Positions 1 through 11,000 of a stretch of DNA of 64,000 bases are shown here, one piece after another. Positions within the stretch are counted from its first letter, which is position 1, and every line of letters starts with the position of its first letter. Where the stretch lies: contig JABSQV010000005.1 in the NCBI GenBank assembly GCA_013215565.1, forward strand, positions 37,667 through 101,666, read 5' to 3'. The notes under the pieces were generated by a model, which was not told where the DNA came from, ran no database searches, and worked only from the letters and a program-made list of their open reading frames with translations. A program made the position numbers and the translations under genes. The stretch is from Myxococcales bacterium (GTDB lineage Bacteria > Myxococcota_A > UBA9160 > SZUA-336).

Positions 1-939
1 GACGTTCGCGACCGAACTCGAAACGTCACACAATATGATGAGTTTCGGGCGTTCCTTCTTCCGTTGCTTGAAGATGAGTTCAAACGGAATCCCGCCGTGG
101 GCCATGTTTCGGCGCATCGTTCCCTTGAGGTCGAATTTCCCCTTCCGCTGGCGCTTGCGGCGGATCGTGATCACGTTCTTGAGCTTCTGAGCGAGCCGGG
201 CGACGAGCTCCCGCATGCGACGGATGTCTTCCTCGGTCAGGTTGTAGAAGCTCTTCTCCTGCAGGCTCTCGCGCCGAAACCGCTCTAGGTAGTCGTGGTT
301 CTGTTTGTCGAGTTCCTGCTCGACGAACTGCCGCACGGAGCGCCGCACGGCGTCCTGGACCGCCTGCATGAGCCGGCCCAGCTGTTCGAGTTCCTCTTCT
401 CCCATCCCGGCCTCGCGCAGCTGGTCGATCAACTCCCGCAGATCGCCCCCTGCCCCCTCCAGTCCCATCTGCTCGATCATCCGGCGGCTGAAGAAACCGA
501 TCTGGAGCAGGTTCTGGATCCGCTCGATCCCGGTCTCGTCGGCCGCGTCGCGGATCATCTGCTCCAGCTGATTCGGGTCCATCGAGAGCATCGCCTTGGC
601 CAGATCCGACAGGTCCACGTCCATGTTCTCGAGCATCTGCCGCAGCGCCTCGAGCAACTGATCGAGGTCGACGTGATCCGGGAGGCCTCCGGTCGCCTGG
701 CCCAACTGCTCCCGGAGCGCGTCGTGAAAGCCGGACCAGTACAGGTCGAACAGCCGATCGTAGGTCGGGATGTCGTCGGAGCGCTTGACCATGGTCGCGC
801 GCAGCGCGTCCTTGAACAGCTCCCGGTCGTCGAGGCTGAGTTCGTCGAGCGCCGCGAAGGCGTCGAGCGACTCGGCGACCGAGACCCGGACACCGGACTT
901 CCGGAGCAGGTTCGTGAAATCGACGATTTTCTTCTGCAC
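1..939 (-). CDS. VWA domain-containing CoxE-like protein (3' end runs off the window)
   Basis: Own reverse translation gives VQKKIVDFTNLLRKSGVRVSVAESLDAFAALDELSLDDRELFKDALRATMVKRSDD...RPKLIILCDVSSSVANV, open to position 1. Ends in the VWA MIDAS-type D-x-S-x-S motif. Sits directly downstream of a MoxR ATPase. GTG start inferred. Confidence 0.85.
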   Translation of the reverse strand, partial: MQKKIVDFTNLLRKSGVRVSVAESLDAFAALDELSLDDRELFKDALRATMVKRSDDIPTYDRLFDLYWSGFHDALREQLGQATGGLPDHVDLDQLLEALRQMLENMDVDLSDLAKAMLSMDPNQLEQMIRDAADETGIERIQNLLQIGFFSRRMIEQMGLEGAGGDLRELIDQLREAGMGEEELEQLGRLMQAVQDAVRRSVRQFVEQELDKQNHDYLERFRRESLQEKSFYNLTEEDIRRMRELVARLAQKLKNVITIRRKRQRKGKFDLKGTMRRNMAHGGIPFELIFKQRKKERPKLIILCDVSSSVANV

Positions 940-950
940 GGGCTTCGGCC

Positions 951-1946
951 CTAGTGAAGGACGCTCTTCCTGGGCGGGGTCCCCGTGGCGGCGGGCTTCT
1001 CGCCGGCCTCTGCCTCCGGCCCCGGGCTCTCAGCGCCCTTCTCCTGGAGCAGCTTCGAGAGTTCCATCTGCGCTTTGTGAATGTCGCCCTCGTACTTGAG
1101 GATGATGTTGAGCGTCTCCTCCACGAGCGGCGCTTCCAGCGTGTCGGCGTTGAGCACCATCAGCGCCCGTGCCCAGTCCAGGGTCTCCGAGATCGAGGGC
1201 GCCTTCTTCAGATCGAGCTTCCGGATCGACTGGATCAGCTTCACGATGTCTTCCGCCAGCCGCTGCTGGATCCCGTCGACCTTGAGGTTCACGATCGCGA
1301 GTTCCTGCTCCTCACCCGGGAAATCGATATAGAGGTGCAGACAGCGCCGCTTGAGCGCGTCGGTCATCTCGCGGGAGTCGTTCGAGGTCAGGAATACGAG
1401 GGGGATGTGCTTGGCCTCCATGGTACCGATCTCGGGGATGCTCACGGTGTAGTCCGAGAGCACCTCGAGCAGGAAGGCCTCGAACTCCGGGTCGGACTTG
1501 TCGACCTCGTCGATCAGGAGTGCAACCCGCTCCTCCGAGAGGATCCCGCGGAGCAACGGCCGTGGGACGATGAAGCGTTCGCTGAAGAAGACGTCATCCT
1601 GCTCTCCGATCCGGGCGGCCGCGTCCTTCAGCGTGGCGGCATCCCCGATCACCTGCTCGATCTTGTCGCGCAGCATCTGGGTGTAGAGCAACTGCTTCGA
1701 GTACTCCCACTCGTAGAGCGCCTTGGACTCGTCGAGACCCTCGTAACACTGCAGCCGAATCAGCGGGAGCCCCAGCGCGCGCGAAACGGCCCGGCCGAGT
1801 TCCGTCTTTCCGACGCCGGCGGGCCCCTCGATCAGAATGGGCTTCTGCAGCTTGGTCGCCAGGTACACGACCGTCGCGATGTTCTTGCCGCAGATGTAGT
1901 CCTGGTCGTGCAGCTTCTTCTCGACGTCTTCCACCGAATCGAACAT
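951..1946 (-). CDS. MoxR-family AAA+ ATPase
   Basis: Walker A EGPAGVGKTELGRA, Walker B VALLIDEVDK, FLTSNDSREM; paired with the VWA gene. Confidence 0.9.
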   Translation of the reverse strand: MFDSVEDVEKKLHDQDYICGKNIATVVYLATKLQKPILIEGPAGVGKTELGRAVSRALGLPLIRLQCYEGLDESKALYEWEYSKQLLYTQMLRDKIEQVIGDAATLKDAAARIGEQDDVFFSERFIVPRPLLRGILSEERVALLIDEVDKSDPEFEAFLLEVLSDYTVSIPEIGTMEAKHIPLVFLTSNDSREMTDALKRRCLHLYIDFPGEEQELAIVNLKVDGIQQRLAEDIVKLIQSIRKLDLKKAPSISETLDWARALMVLNADTLEAPLVEETLNIILKYEGDIHKAQMELSKLLQEKGAESPGPEAEAGEKPAATGTPPRKSVLH

Positions 1947-1989
1947 GGTCTCTCCTCTTCAAGCTCGCGGATCGCGAGATCCCTCCGAG

Positions 1990-2574
1990 CTACGAACTCC
2001 GGCCCGCCACCCGCGGACTCCGGGCGGCCGAGCCGGCTGAAATCTCGAGCAATTCCGCCAGCCAGTCGCGCCGCATCTTCTGATACCGCACTCCGTACTC
2101 GACGATCATGCGCCGGTACGGGTCGGCTGCGTCCTGATCCATCCGCTCCTGGACCCCTTCGAGATCCGCGATCTGCTGGGAGACGCGCCCGAGTTCGACC
2201 GCACCCTGCTGCGCCACCTGTTCAGGCCCGAGATGGCGAAAGAAGCCACAGCGTTGCAAAAAGGCGTGGCGCCAGTAGAAGTCGTAGCGAACCGGCTCGG
2301 CCTCGCCCGAATCCCCGCTGCCGGAGAGCCACTCGAAGAACGCCGCGTTGCCTGCGGGCGTCACCCGGTACAGGTGCTTGGCCGGGCTCCGGCGTTGGTG
2401 CACCACGCGCTTGCGAATCCAGCCTCGTGCCTCGAGCCGGCCCAGCGACGGGTAGAGCTGGCCGTCGTTCACACCGAAGTGGCGCGAGAAGTTCTCGAGC
2501 AGGTACTTCTTGATCGAGTAGCCGTGCGCGGGTGACTCGATCAGCACCCCGAGGATGGTGTAATCGATGCTCAT
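1990..2574 (-). CDS. PadR-family transcriptional regulator
   Basis: N-terminal winged helix ILGVLIESPAHGYSIKKYL...LYPSLGRLEARGWI, typical of PadR. Confidence 0.85.
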   Translation of the reverse strand: MSIDYTILGVLIESPAHGYSIKKYLLENFSRHFGVNDGQLYPSLGRLEARGWIRKRVVHQRRSPAKHLYRVTPAGNAAFFEWLSGSGDSGEAEPVRYDFYWRHAFLQRCGFFRHLGPEQVAQQGAVELGRVSQQIADLEGVQERMDQDAADPYRRMIVEYGVRYQKMRRDWLAELLEISAGSAARSPRVAGRSS

Positions 2575-3851
2575 CAGCGCTTCATCAACGAGAGCAGGTG
2601 ACCCAGCTTCTCGCGTTTGGTCGTGAGGTACCCGAGATTCTTGTCGTTGGGCATCATCTCGAGCGGAACGCGCTCGACGAACTCCAGCCCGTAGCCCTCG
2701 AGGCCGGCCCGCTTCGCGGGGTTGTTCGTGATGTGGCGCATCTTGCCCACGCCGAGGCTGGACAGAATCTGGGCGCCGACCCCGTAGTCGCGAAGATCAG
2801 CCGGGAAGCCCAGTCGCTCGTTGGCCTGCACGGTGTCGAGACCTTCGTGATCCTGGAGCGCGTAGGCCTTGATCTTGTTCTCGAGCCCGATCCCACGCCC
2901 CTCCTGGCGCATGTAGAGGATCACGCCCTTCCCCTCCGCCGCGATCATCTGCATCGCGGCCGTGAGTTGCTCTCCGCAATCGCAGCGGAGCGAGCCGAAG
3001 GCATCGCCGGTCAGGCATTCGCTGTGAACCCGCACGAGGGTCGGCTCGTCCGGGTGGATCTCACCCTTGACCAGCGCCACGTGGTCGACGTGATCGATCT
3101 CGTTCTTGAAGACGATCGTGCGGAAGCTCCCGTACACCGTCGGCAACTCCGCCTCTGCGCCCTTCCAGACCAGCCGCTCGGTGCGAAGCCGATACCTGAT
3201 CAGGTCCGCGATGGTGAGGACTGCGAGATCGTGTGTGCGCGAGAACCTCAGGAGATCCGGCATCCGCGCCATCGTGCCGTCATCGTTCATGATCTCGCAG
3301 ACGATCCCGGCCGGCTCCAGGCCGGCGAGCCGCGCGAGGTCGACGCTGCCCTCCGTCTGTCCGGTCCGGCGCAGCACCCCGCCCTCCTTGGCCACCAGAG
3401 GGAAGACATGCCCCGGCCGCACGAGATCCTTGGGCCCGCAGTTCCGATCCATTGCGACCGCGATCGTGTGCGCGCGGTCCGCCGCCGAGATCCCGGTCGT
3501 GACCCCCTGTCGCGCCTCGATCGAAACCGTGAACGCAGTCCCGAACGGGGTCTGATTCTGCGTGTCGGGCACCATCATCGGAAGTTCGAGTTCGCGGGCG
3601 CGGGCCTCGGTCAGCCCCAGGCAAATCAGCCCCCGCCCGTACCTGGCCATGAAGTTCACGGCCTCGGGCGTCACCTTCTCGGCCGCCATGCACAGGTCGC
3701 CCTCGTTCTCGCGATCCTCGTCATCGACCAGGATCACCAGCCTGCCCGCAGCAATGTCCGCGAGCACGGACTCCACGTGCGCGATCAGATCCTCGCGGCA
3801 GACCGGGTCTCGAGCGCTTGCATCACCGGAGTGAGCGGAGGGGCGTGTCAT
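2574..3851 (-). CDS. ribBA: Bifunctional 3,4-dihydroxy-2-butanone-4-phosphate synthase / GTP cyclohydrolase II
   Basis: RibB motif [12 protein letters not shown]; RibA zinc site [14 protein letters not shown] and EGRGIGL. Confidence 0.95.
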   Translation of the reverse strand: MTRPSAHSGDASARDPVCREDLIAHVESVLADIAAGRLVILVDDEDRENEGDLCMAAEKVTPEAVNFMARYGRGLICLGLTEARARELELPMMVPDTQNQTPFGTAFTVSIEARQGVTTGISAADRAHTIAVAMDRNCGPKDLVRPGHVFPLVAKEGGVLRRTGQTEGSVDLARLAGLEPAGIVCEIMNDDGTMARMPDLLRFSRTHDLAVLTIADLIRYRLRTERLVWKGAEAELPTVYGSFRTIVFKNEIDHVDHVALVKGEIHPDEPTLVRVHSECLTGDAFGSLRCDCGEQLTAAMQMIAAEGKGVILYMRQEGRGIGLENKIKAYALQDHEGLDTVQANERLGFPADLRDYGVGAQILSSLGVGKMRHITNNPAKRAGLEGYGLEFVERVPLEMMPNDKNLGYLTTKREKLGHLLSLMKR

Positions 3852-3925
3852 CTGGGTCGGGTCGCTCCCGGCCCCGGGGAACCAGCGGGCGCGCCAGCGC
3901 GGCCTCGACGCCTCGATCCGGGGCC

Positions 3926-3988
3926 CCCCTACCTACCTACTAGGTAGGGGTCGAGCGCGACCGTACCAGCGGCGCCGGGGGCTGTCAA
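3926..3988 (-). promoter_or_regulatory. Putative ribBA promoter (TTGACA-17-TACGGT) with a 10-bp-arm inverted repeat at the predicted transcript start
   Basis: Minus strand TTGACA (3988-3983), 17-nt spacer, TACGGT (3965-3960), followed by CCCCTACCTA-N5-TAGGTAGGGG (3926-3950). Confidence 0.5.
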
Positions 3989-4093
3989 ATCCGCCCACCG
4001 CGGCCAACCTTCCGGAAATCGGGGCCTTCGCACACCGGGAAATCGGGGCCTTCCGCACCCCGGCCGCTCGCGCGCGACGCGTCGCAGGCGGCG

Positions 4094-4768
4094 TCAGACG
4101 GACGAGTTCGGCGGCTTGGAGTCGAAGTGCCGCATTACGCCCAGGATCAGGTCCTCGCGCGTAATCCCAAAGTTGCGGCCGAAGTCGTGAAGCTGCTCGA
4201 GATTCCGGTAGAGCGCCGAGAGCAGTTCGGTCAGGGTCTGTTGGACCCCCTCGCCCGTGATCGCGATGGCCGGAATCGTCGGAATCCCCGTCGCCGCCCA
4301 GGACTCGCGGATATCGGCCAGCGGCTTCACGTCGTCGAGGTCTCGCTTGTTGAACTGCAGCACTTTCGGAAGCCGGTCGAAATCGACTCCGTTGGCCCGC
4401 AGATTCGACTCCAGGTCCCGATACGAGAAGGCGTTCCCGGCCGCCGCGCGGCGCTGCGAATCCGCAATGAAGGCGACCGCGTCGGCCCCTGCCAGCACCA
4501 CCTTCCGGGTGGCCCGATGCACCACCTGCCCGGGCACCGTGAAGAGCTTTAGCTTGATCCGGAAGTCCCCCTCCCCGAACTCGACCGGCAGGAAGTCGAA
4601 GTAGAGGGTCCGGTCGTTCTGGGTGTCGAGCGAGACCATCTCGCCCCGCGTGTGATGCGGCAACTGGGCGTGGATCTGCTGCAGGTTGGTCGTCTTTCCG
4701 GACAGAGCCGGGCCGTAGTAGACGATTTTGAGCGTGATCTCACGCTGTTCGAGATTGAGCTGTGGCAC
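4094..4768 (-). CDS. MglA-like small GTPase (gliding/polarity GTPase family)
   Basis: P-loop YYGPALSGKTTNL, FTVPGQV, FNKRDL; close to the Myxococcus MglA pattern. Confidence 0.85.
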   Translation of the reverse strand: MPQLNLEQREITLKIVYYGPALSGKTTNLQQIHAQLPHHTRGEMVSLDTQNDRTLYFDFLPVEFGEGDFRIKLKLFTVPGQVVHRATRKVVLAGADAVAFIADSQRRAAAGNAFSYRDLESNLRANGVDFDRLPKVLQFNKRDLDDVKPLADIRESWAATGIPTIPAIAITGEGVQQTLTELLSALYRNLEQLHDFGRNFGITREDLILGVMRHFDSKPPNSSV

Positions 4769-4831
4769 GGGCGCCTCGTTCGCTTCCCTGATATCGGCGC
4801 GGGCGCAGCCGCCCCTTAGGGCGCCCGCCGG

Positions 4832-5836
4832 CTAGTCGCCCCGGGCATCGAGAAAACTGCGCAGCAGTTCGCGGGCCGCACGCGGCGGCGCCTGGGTCCG
4901 GGACTCGACCCGCTCCAGCACCCCGGGGAGCTTCGCGGACACGCGGGGATCCTGACGGAAGGCCTCGCCAAGGCCCTGCTCGAGCAGCGCCCAGAGCCAG
5001 GCCCGTGCCTGCTTCAGCCGGCGCGCCTCGAACTCGCCCGAACTCTGGAGCGCCTCGCGGTGCTTCAGCACCGCGCCCCAGAACTCCCGAATCCCGGTCC
5101 CTTCAAGCGCGCTGGTACAGATCACAGGAGGCGACCACGATGCACTGCGCGGGCGCAGCAGGTGCAGGGCCGAGGTGTAGTCCGCACGCGCCCGCTCGGC
5201 TGCCCGGGCCTGGTCGCCGTCCGCCTTGTTCACGAGCAGCGCGTCGGCGAGTTCGACGACCCCCTTCTTGATGCCCTGGAGTTCGTCTCCGGCGCCCGGC
5301 TGCAGCAGCAGCGCAAAGAAGTCGACCATCGACGCGACCTCGGTCTCCGACTGCCCGACCCCGACCGTCTCGATCAGGACCACGTCGTAGCCGGCGGCCT
5401 CGCAGACCAGCGTGGCCTCGCGGGTGCGGTGCGCGACACCGCCGAGCGTACCCCCCGAGGGCGTGGGTCGAATGAAGGCGCGCTCGTCCTGGGAGAGCCG
5501 GCCCATCCGGGTCTTGTCACCCAGGATGCTCCCGCCCGTGACTGGGCTCGACGGGTCGACAGCCAGTACCGCAACGCGGTGGTCCTGCTCGATCAGATGC
5601 AGCCCGAGCGCCTCGATCCACGAGCTCTTGCCTACGCCGGGCGGCCCACTCACGCCCACGCGCAGCCCGCCCCCGCTGTGCGACACCAGCAACTCGAGCA
5701 GGTCGAGCCCCTGCTCGAAGTCGGCCGCGCGGCGGCTCTCGAGCAGCGTGATCGCCTTCGCGACCGCGCGGCGGTCGCCCGACTGGACCCCGCGGGCCAG
5801 TTCGGCTGCCGGCGGAGCGACCGCGCGCGAACTCAC
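4832..5836 (-). CDS. meaB: Methylmalonyl-CoA mutase-associated GTPase MeaB
   Basis: [40 protein letters not shown]; overlaps the mutase gene. Confidence 0.95.
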   Translation of the reverse strand: MSSRAVAPPAAELARGVQSGDRRAVAKAITLLESRRAADFEQGLDLLELLVSHSGGGLRVGVSGPPGVGKSSWIEALGLHLIEQDHRVAVLAVDPSSPVTGGSILGDKTRMGRLSQDERAFIRPTPSGGTLGGVAHRTREATLVCEAAGYDVVLIETVGVGQSETEVASMVDFFALLLQPGAGDELQGIKKGVVELADALLVNKADGDQARAAERARADYTSALHLLRPRSASWSPPVICTSALEGTGIREFWGAVLKHREALQSSGEFEARRLKQARAWLWALLEQGLGEAFRQDPRVSAKLPGVLERVESRTQAPPRAARELLRSFLDARGD

Positions 5837-7977
5837 CGGCCGCGAATCGCCTCGAGCACTCCGGCCGCCGCATCCGGCACGGCCGTCCCGGGACCGAAGA
5901 CGCGCGAAACCCCGCTCTGTTCGAGGAATTCGTAGTCCTTCGGGGGCACCACCCCGCCGACGATCACCACCACGTCACCGGCACCGGCGGCAGCGAGTTC
6001 GGCGATGAGCGCCGGGACCAGGGTCTTGTGACCGCCCGCCTGGGTCGAGACCCCAACCGCGTGCGCGTCGTTCTCGATCGCCTGCCGGGCCGCTTCGGCC
6101 GGAGTCTGGAACAGCGGACCGATATCCACGTCGAAGCCGATATCCGCAAACGCCGTTGCAATGACCTTCATACCGCGGTCGTGGCCGTCCTGGCCGAGCT
6201 TGACCACCAGCATCCGCGGCCGTCGGCCCTCCTCCTGCTCGAAGGCCTCGACCTCCGCGCGAACCTCATCGAGTCCTCCGTCATCTCCGAAGGCGCCCCC
6301 ATAGACGCCCGACACGACGCGGGTGTCGGCGCGATGCCGTCCGACGACCTGCTCGATCGCGCTCGAGATCTCGCCCACGCTGGCGCGCACCCGCACGGCC
6401 TCGATGGCAGTCTCGAGGAGGTTTCCGGCGCCACTGCGCATGACCTCGGTCAGGGCGTCGAGGCGCGCCTGCACTTCTGCCTCGTCCCGGCCGGCCCGCA
6501 CCTTGCGCAGCCGCTCGACCTGGCTGCGGCGAACCTCGGTATTGTCGATGTCGAGGACATCGATCGGCGCCTCCTCGGCGAGCCGGTACTTGTTGACCCC
6601 CACGATCACGTCGGCTCCCCGGTCGATGCGCGCCTGGCGCCGGGCCGCGGCTTCCTCGATGCGAAGCTTGGGCATGCCCTCGCTGATCGCGCGCGTCATC
6701 CCCCCGAGGGCCTCGACCTCGTCGATCAGCTTCTGCGCTTCTGCGGCCAGGCTGTGCGTCAGCGACTCCATGAAGTAGGAGCCCCCGAAGGGATCGACCA
6801 CGTTCGGAATCCCGGTCTCCTCCTGCAGAATCAGCTGGGTGTTGCGCGCGATCCGGGCGGTGTCGTCGGTGGGCAGGCTCACGGCCTCGTCCATGGCGTT
6901 GGTGTGGAGCGACTGCGTGCCCCCGAACACGGCCGCCATGGCCTCGATCGTGGTGCGGACCACGTTGTTCATCGGGTCCTGCATGGTCAGGCTCCACCCG
7001 GAGGTCTGACAGTGGGTGCGCAGCAGAGAGGAACGCGGATCCTCGGGGCTGAACTGCTGCATGAGCTTCGCCCAGAGCAGGCGTGCGGCCCGGAGCTTCG
7101 CGACCTCCACGTAGAAGTTCATGCCGATCGCGAAGAAGAACGAGAGCCGGGGGGCGAAGGCGTCTACGTCGAGCCCCTTCGAGAGCGCGGCGCGCACGTA
7201 GTCGAGCCCGTCCGCGAGCGTGAACCCGAGTTCAAGCGTCGCGTTCGCTCCGGCTTCCTGCATGTGGTAGCCCGAGATCGAAATCGAGTTGAACCGCGGC
7301 ATGTGCTTCGCCGTGTACTCGATGATGTCCGCGACGATCCGCATGCTCGGCTCGGGCGGATAGATGTAGGTGTTGCGAACCATGAACTCCTTGAGGATGT
7401 CGTTCTGGATCGTCCCCGAGAGCTTCTCGGGCGCGACGCCCTGCTCCTCGGCGGCCACGATGTAGCTGGCCAGCACGGGAAGCACGGCCCCGTTCATGGT
7501 CATCGAAACGGACATCCGGTCGAGCGGAATGCCCCCGAACAGGATCTTCATGTCTTCGACGGAGTCGATCGCGACCCCGGCCTTGCCGACGTCCCCTTCG
7601 ACGCGCTCGTGGTCCGAGTCGTAGCCGCGGTGAGTCGCCAGATCGAACGCGACCGAGAGCCCGGTCTGTCCGGCCTCGAGATTGCGCCGGTAGAACGCGT
7701 TCGACTCTTCCGCGGTCGAGTAGCCCGCGTACTGCCGAATCGTCCAGGGGCGTTTCGTGTACATGCTGGCGCGCGGGCCCCGCAGATACGGGAACAGACC
7801 CGGCACGCTGTCGGTGAACTCAAGCCGGTCGAGGTCGCGGGCGGTGTAGAGCGGCTTGAGCTTCATGCCCTCCGGGGTCTCATGCGAGAGCTCCGCGGGA
7901 TCAGCCCCTCGCAGTTCCTTCTGGACCAGCGCCTCCCACGCCTCCAGGTCCGCCGCACCCCTGCCGTCGTCTGCCAC
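5833..7977 (-). CDS. Methylmalonyl-CoA mutase (single-polypeptide, with B12-binding domain)
   Basis: [40 protein letters not shown]-terminal cobalamin motif [12 protein letters not shown]. Confidence 0.95.
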   Translation of the reverse strand: MADDGRGAADLEAWEALVQKELRGADPAELSHETPEGMKLKPLYTARDLDRLEFTDSVPGLFPYLRGPRASMYTKRPWTIRQYAGYSTAEESNAFYRRNLEAGQTGLSVAFDLATHRGYDSDHERVEGDVGKAGVAIDSVEDMKILFGGIPLDRMSVSMTMNGAVLPVLASYIVAAEEQGVAPEKLSGTIQNDILKEFMVRNTYIYPPEPSMRIVADIIEYTAKHMPRFNSISISGYHMQEAGANATLELGFTLADGLDYVRAALSKGLDVDAFAPRLSFFFAIGMNFYVEVAKLRAARLLWAKLMQQFSPEDPRSSLLRTHCQTSGWSLTMQDPMNNVVRTTIEAMAAVFGGTQSLHTNAMDEAVSLPTDDTARIARNTQLILQEETGIPNVVDPFGGSYFMESLTHSLAAEAQKLIDEVEALGGMTRAISEGMPKLRIEEAAARRQARIDRGADVIVGVNKYRLAEEAPIDVLDIDNTEVRRSQVERLRKVRAGRDEAEVQARLDALTEVMRSGAGNLLETAIEAVRVRASVGEISSAIEQVVGRHRADTRVVSGVYGGAFGDDGGLDEVRAEVEAFEQEEGRRPRMLVVKLGQDGHDRGMKVIATAFADIGFDVDIGPLFQTPAEAARQAIENDAHAVGVSTQAGGHKTLVPALIAELAAAGAGDVVVIVGGVVPPKDYEFLEQSGVSRVFGPGTAVPDAAAGVLEAIRGR

Positions 7978-8042
7978 TCCGACCTCCTTCGTCGCGCCTC
8001 ACACAGACCCCGCGGCGCAGTTTAGCCCGGACCCGACCGCCC

Positions 8043-11000
8043 TCACATCGCCCGGCGGTAGCGCCCGCCGACCTCGAAGAGCGCCTCGGTGATCTGCCCC
8101 AGACTGGCCCGCCGCGTGGTTTCGAGCAACTCGGCCAGCAGGTTCCCGCCCGCGGTCGCGACCTCCTGGAGCCGCTGCAGAGCCGGGCCCACGGCATCGG
8201 CGTTCCGGGCCTGGAAGCACTCCAGATTCTCGAGCTGGCTGCGCCTCTCCGCATCCGTAGCCCGGATCAGTTCCGGGGCCATGGGCGCCTCACTGGGCTC
8301 GGGATTCTGGAAGGTATTGACGCCGATCACGGGAACCTCGCCCGAGTGTTTGCCCCGCTCGTAGAGCAGGCTCTCGTCCTGGATCCGGCCGCGCTGATAC
8401 ATCGTCTCCATCGCCCCGAGAACGCCCCCCCGTTCGGAAAGCCGCTCGAACTCCTCGAGCACGGCCTCCTCGACCTGATCCGTGAGCGCCTCGATCGCGT
8501 AGGAGCCCTGCAACGGGTTCTCGCTGCGCGACTGACCGAACTCCCGGCCCAGGATCAACTGGATCGCGAGCGCCCGCCGAACCGACGCCTCGGTCGGGGT
8601 CGTCACCGCCTCGTCATAGGCGTTCGTGTGCAGGCTGTTGCATTGGTCGTCCAGCGCCGCGAGCGCCTGGATCGTGGTCCGGATGTCGTTGAACGCCATC
8701 TCCTGTGTGTGAAGGGAGCGCCCCGACGTCTGAACGTGATACTTGAGCTTCTGGGAGCGCTCGCCGGCCCCGTAGCGGTCACGCATCGCGATCGCCCAGA
8801 TGCGGCGGGCCACGCGGCCGATCACGGAGTATTCCGGGTCGAGACCGCTCGAGAAGAAGAACGAAAAGTTGGGCGCGAACTCGTCCACGGCCATGCCCTC
8901 GGCCAGGTAGTACTCGCAGTAGGTCAGGCCGTTCGCCAGGGTGAAGGCGAGCTGGGAGATCGGGTTCGCACCCGCCTCGGCGATGTGATAGCCCGAGACC
9001 GAGACCGAATAGAAGTTCCGGACGTCGTGATCGACGAAGAAGCGCTGCACGTCCCGCATCATCCGGAGCGCGAACTCGGTCGAGAAGATGCATGTGTTCT
9101 GGGCCTGATCCTCCTTCAGGATGTCTGCCTGAACGGTTCCGCGGACGCTGCGTAGCACCTCGGTGCGAATCCGCTCGTAGACCTCGGGCGCGACCAGTTC
9201 GTCCCCCGCAATCCCGAGCAGGCCCAGGCCCGTCCCGTCGTGTCCCTCTGGGAGTGGACCGGCGAATTCCGGGCAGCGGCGCGCCCGGATCGCGGCCCGC
9301 GCACGCTCGAGTTCTCCGGTCTCGCGCAGATGGCGCTCGACGCGCTGGTCGATCGCGGCGTTCAGAAAGAAGGCCAGTACGACGGGCGCGGGCCCATTGA
9401 TCGTCATCGAGACCGAGGTCGCGGGGTCGCAGAGGTCGAAGCCGGAGTAGAGTTTCTTGGCGTCGTCGACGGTGCAGACCGAGACGCCCGAGGTACCGAC
9501 CTTGCCCCAGATGTCGGGGCGGGGGTGCGGATCGCGCCCGTACAGCGTCACGCTGTCGAAGGCCGTCGAGAGTCGCACCGCCGGCTGCCCCCGCGAGAGC
9601 AAATGAAAGCGCCGGTTGGTCCGCTCCGGCGTTCCCTCGCCGGCGAACATCCGGGCCGGGTCCTCCTCGCGGCGCGCGAAGGGGAAGACCCCGCCGGTGA
9701 ACGGGAACGACCCCGGGGGCCCCTCGCGCCCTAGGTAGCGGACGAGTTCCCCCCACTCGTCGGCTGCGGGCAACGCGACCCGCGGGAGCGCCAGTCCCGA
9801 TTGAGTCCGGGTCCGGTTCTCGACCTCGATCTCGCGGTCTCGAACCCGGTAGGACTGCGATGTAGCCGCATAGCGATCGCGCAACTCCGCCCAGCCGGCG
9901 ACTGCCTCACGAGTTCCGGACTCGAGCCGGGCCAGCGCCAGGTCGTAGCGGCGCCGCAACTCGCTCACCGCCTCGTTCGGAGCAGCGGCCCGGCCCGCAC
10001 CCGAGTCGTAGGAGGTCAGGCGCTCGGGGGGCTCGTCACCGAGCGCACGGAGCGCACGGCCCAGCGCGTAGCCCTCGCGCGCGATTTCCGCCTGCTCGGC
10101 GCTGCGGCGGTGATAGGCGCGAACCTGCTCCGCGATCTCGCCCAGGTAGCGCGCTCGGGCCTCGGGGATCAAAGGTGCCGGCCGCAGCGCCTCGGTGGGA
10201 GGAAGGACGCGTCGCGGGTACTCAGGAAAGCCCGCCTCTGCAATCCGGGCGAGCAGGGCCTGAAACAGTCGATCGGTCCCGGGATCTGCAAAGCGGCTCG
10301 CGATGGTGGCAAAGACCGGAACATCGTCGGGGGCCCGCGCGTCCGTGGGGTGGTCGCGCCGCCACTGGCGCGAGACCGCGCGCAGCGCATCCGGGCCGCC
10401 GCGCCGGTCGTACTTGTTGAGCACGACCAGTTCAGCGAGGTCGAGCATGTCGATCTTCTCGAGCTGCGAGGCGGCCCCGAACTCGGGCGTCATGACGTAG
10501 ACGGAAAGGTCCCCGAGGTCGACGATCTCGGAGTCGCTCTGACCGATGCCGGCCGTCTCGACGATCACGAGGTCGTAGCCGGCACCCTGCAGCACCGCGA
10601 TCGCGTCCGACACTGCGCGCGAAAGCGCCAGATGCGCCTGCCGCGTCGCCAGCGAACGCATGAACACGCCCGGACCGTAGATCGAGTTCATGCGCAGCCG
10701 ATCTCCGAGCAGCGCACCGCCGCTCCGCCGCCGCGAGGGATCGATGCTCAGGATCCCGACCGAGCGGCCCGGGAACTCGCGCCGGTAGCGGCGGACGATC
10801 TCGTCGACCAGGCTGGACTTCCCGGCCCCGCCGGTCCCCGTGAAACCGACCACCGGCGCACGCGGGCTGCGCCGGCGCGCCTCCAGCCGTGACCGGATCC
10901 TGCCCCGCAGCGCAGCCGCAGGATCGACGCGGGCCTCGAACCAGCTGATCAACCGGCCGACAGCCGCCGGATTCTCGACGGACAGTCGTTCGATCTCGGA

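Noticed and set aside
954-2513. 519-aa plus-strand ORF
   Set aside because: Antisense to the MoxR and PadR genes, which carry clear family motifs.
6028-8025. 665-aa plus-strand ORF
   Set aside because: Antisense shadow of methylmalonyl-CoA mutase. The composition (H/R/L/G-rich) is typical of high-GC reverse-frame ORFs.
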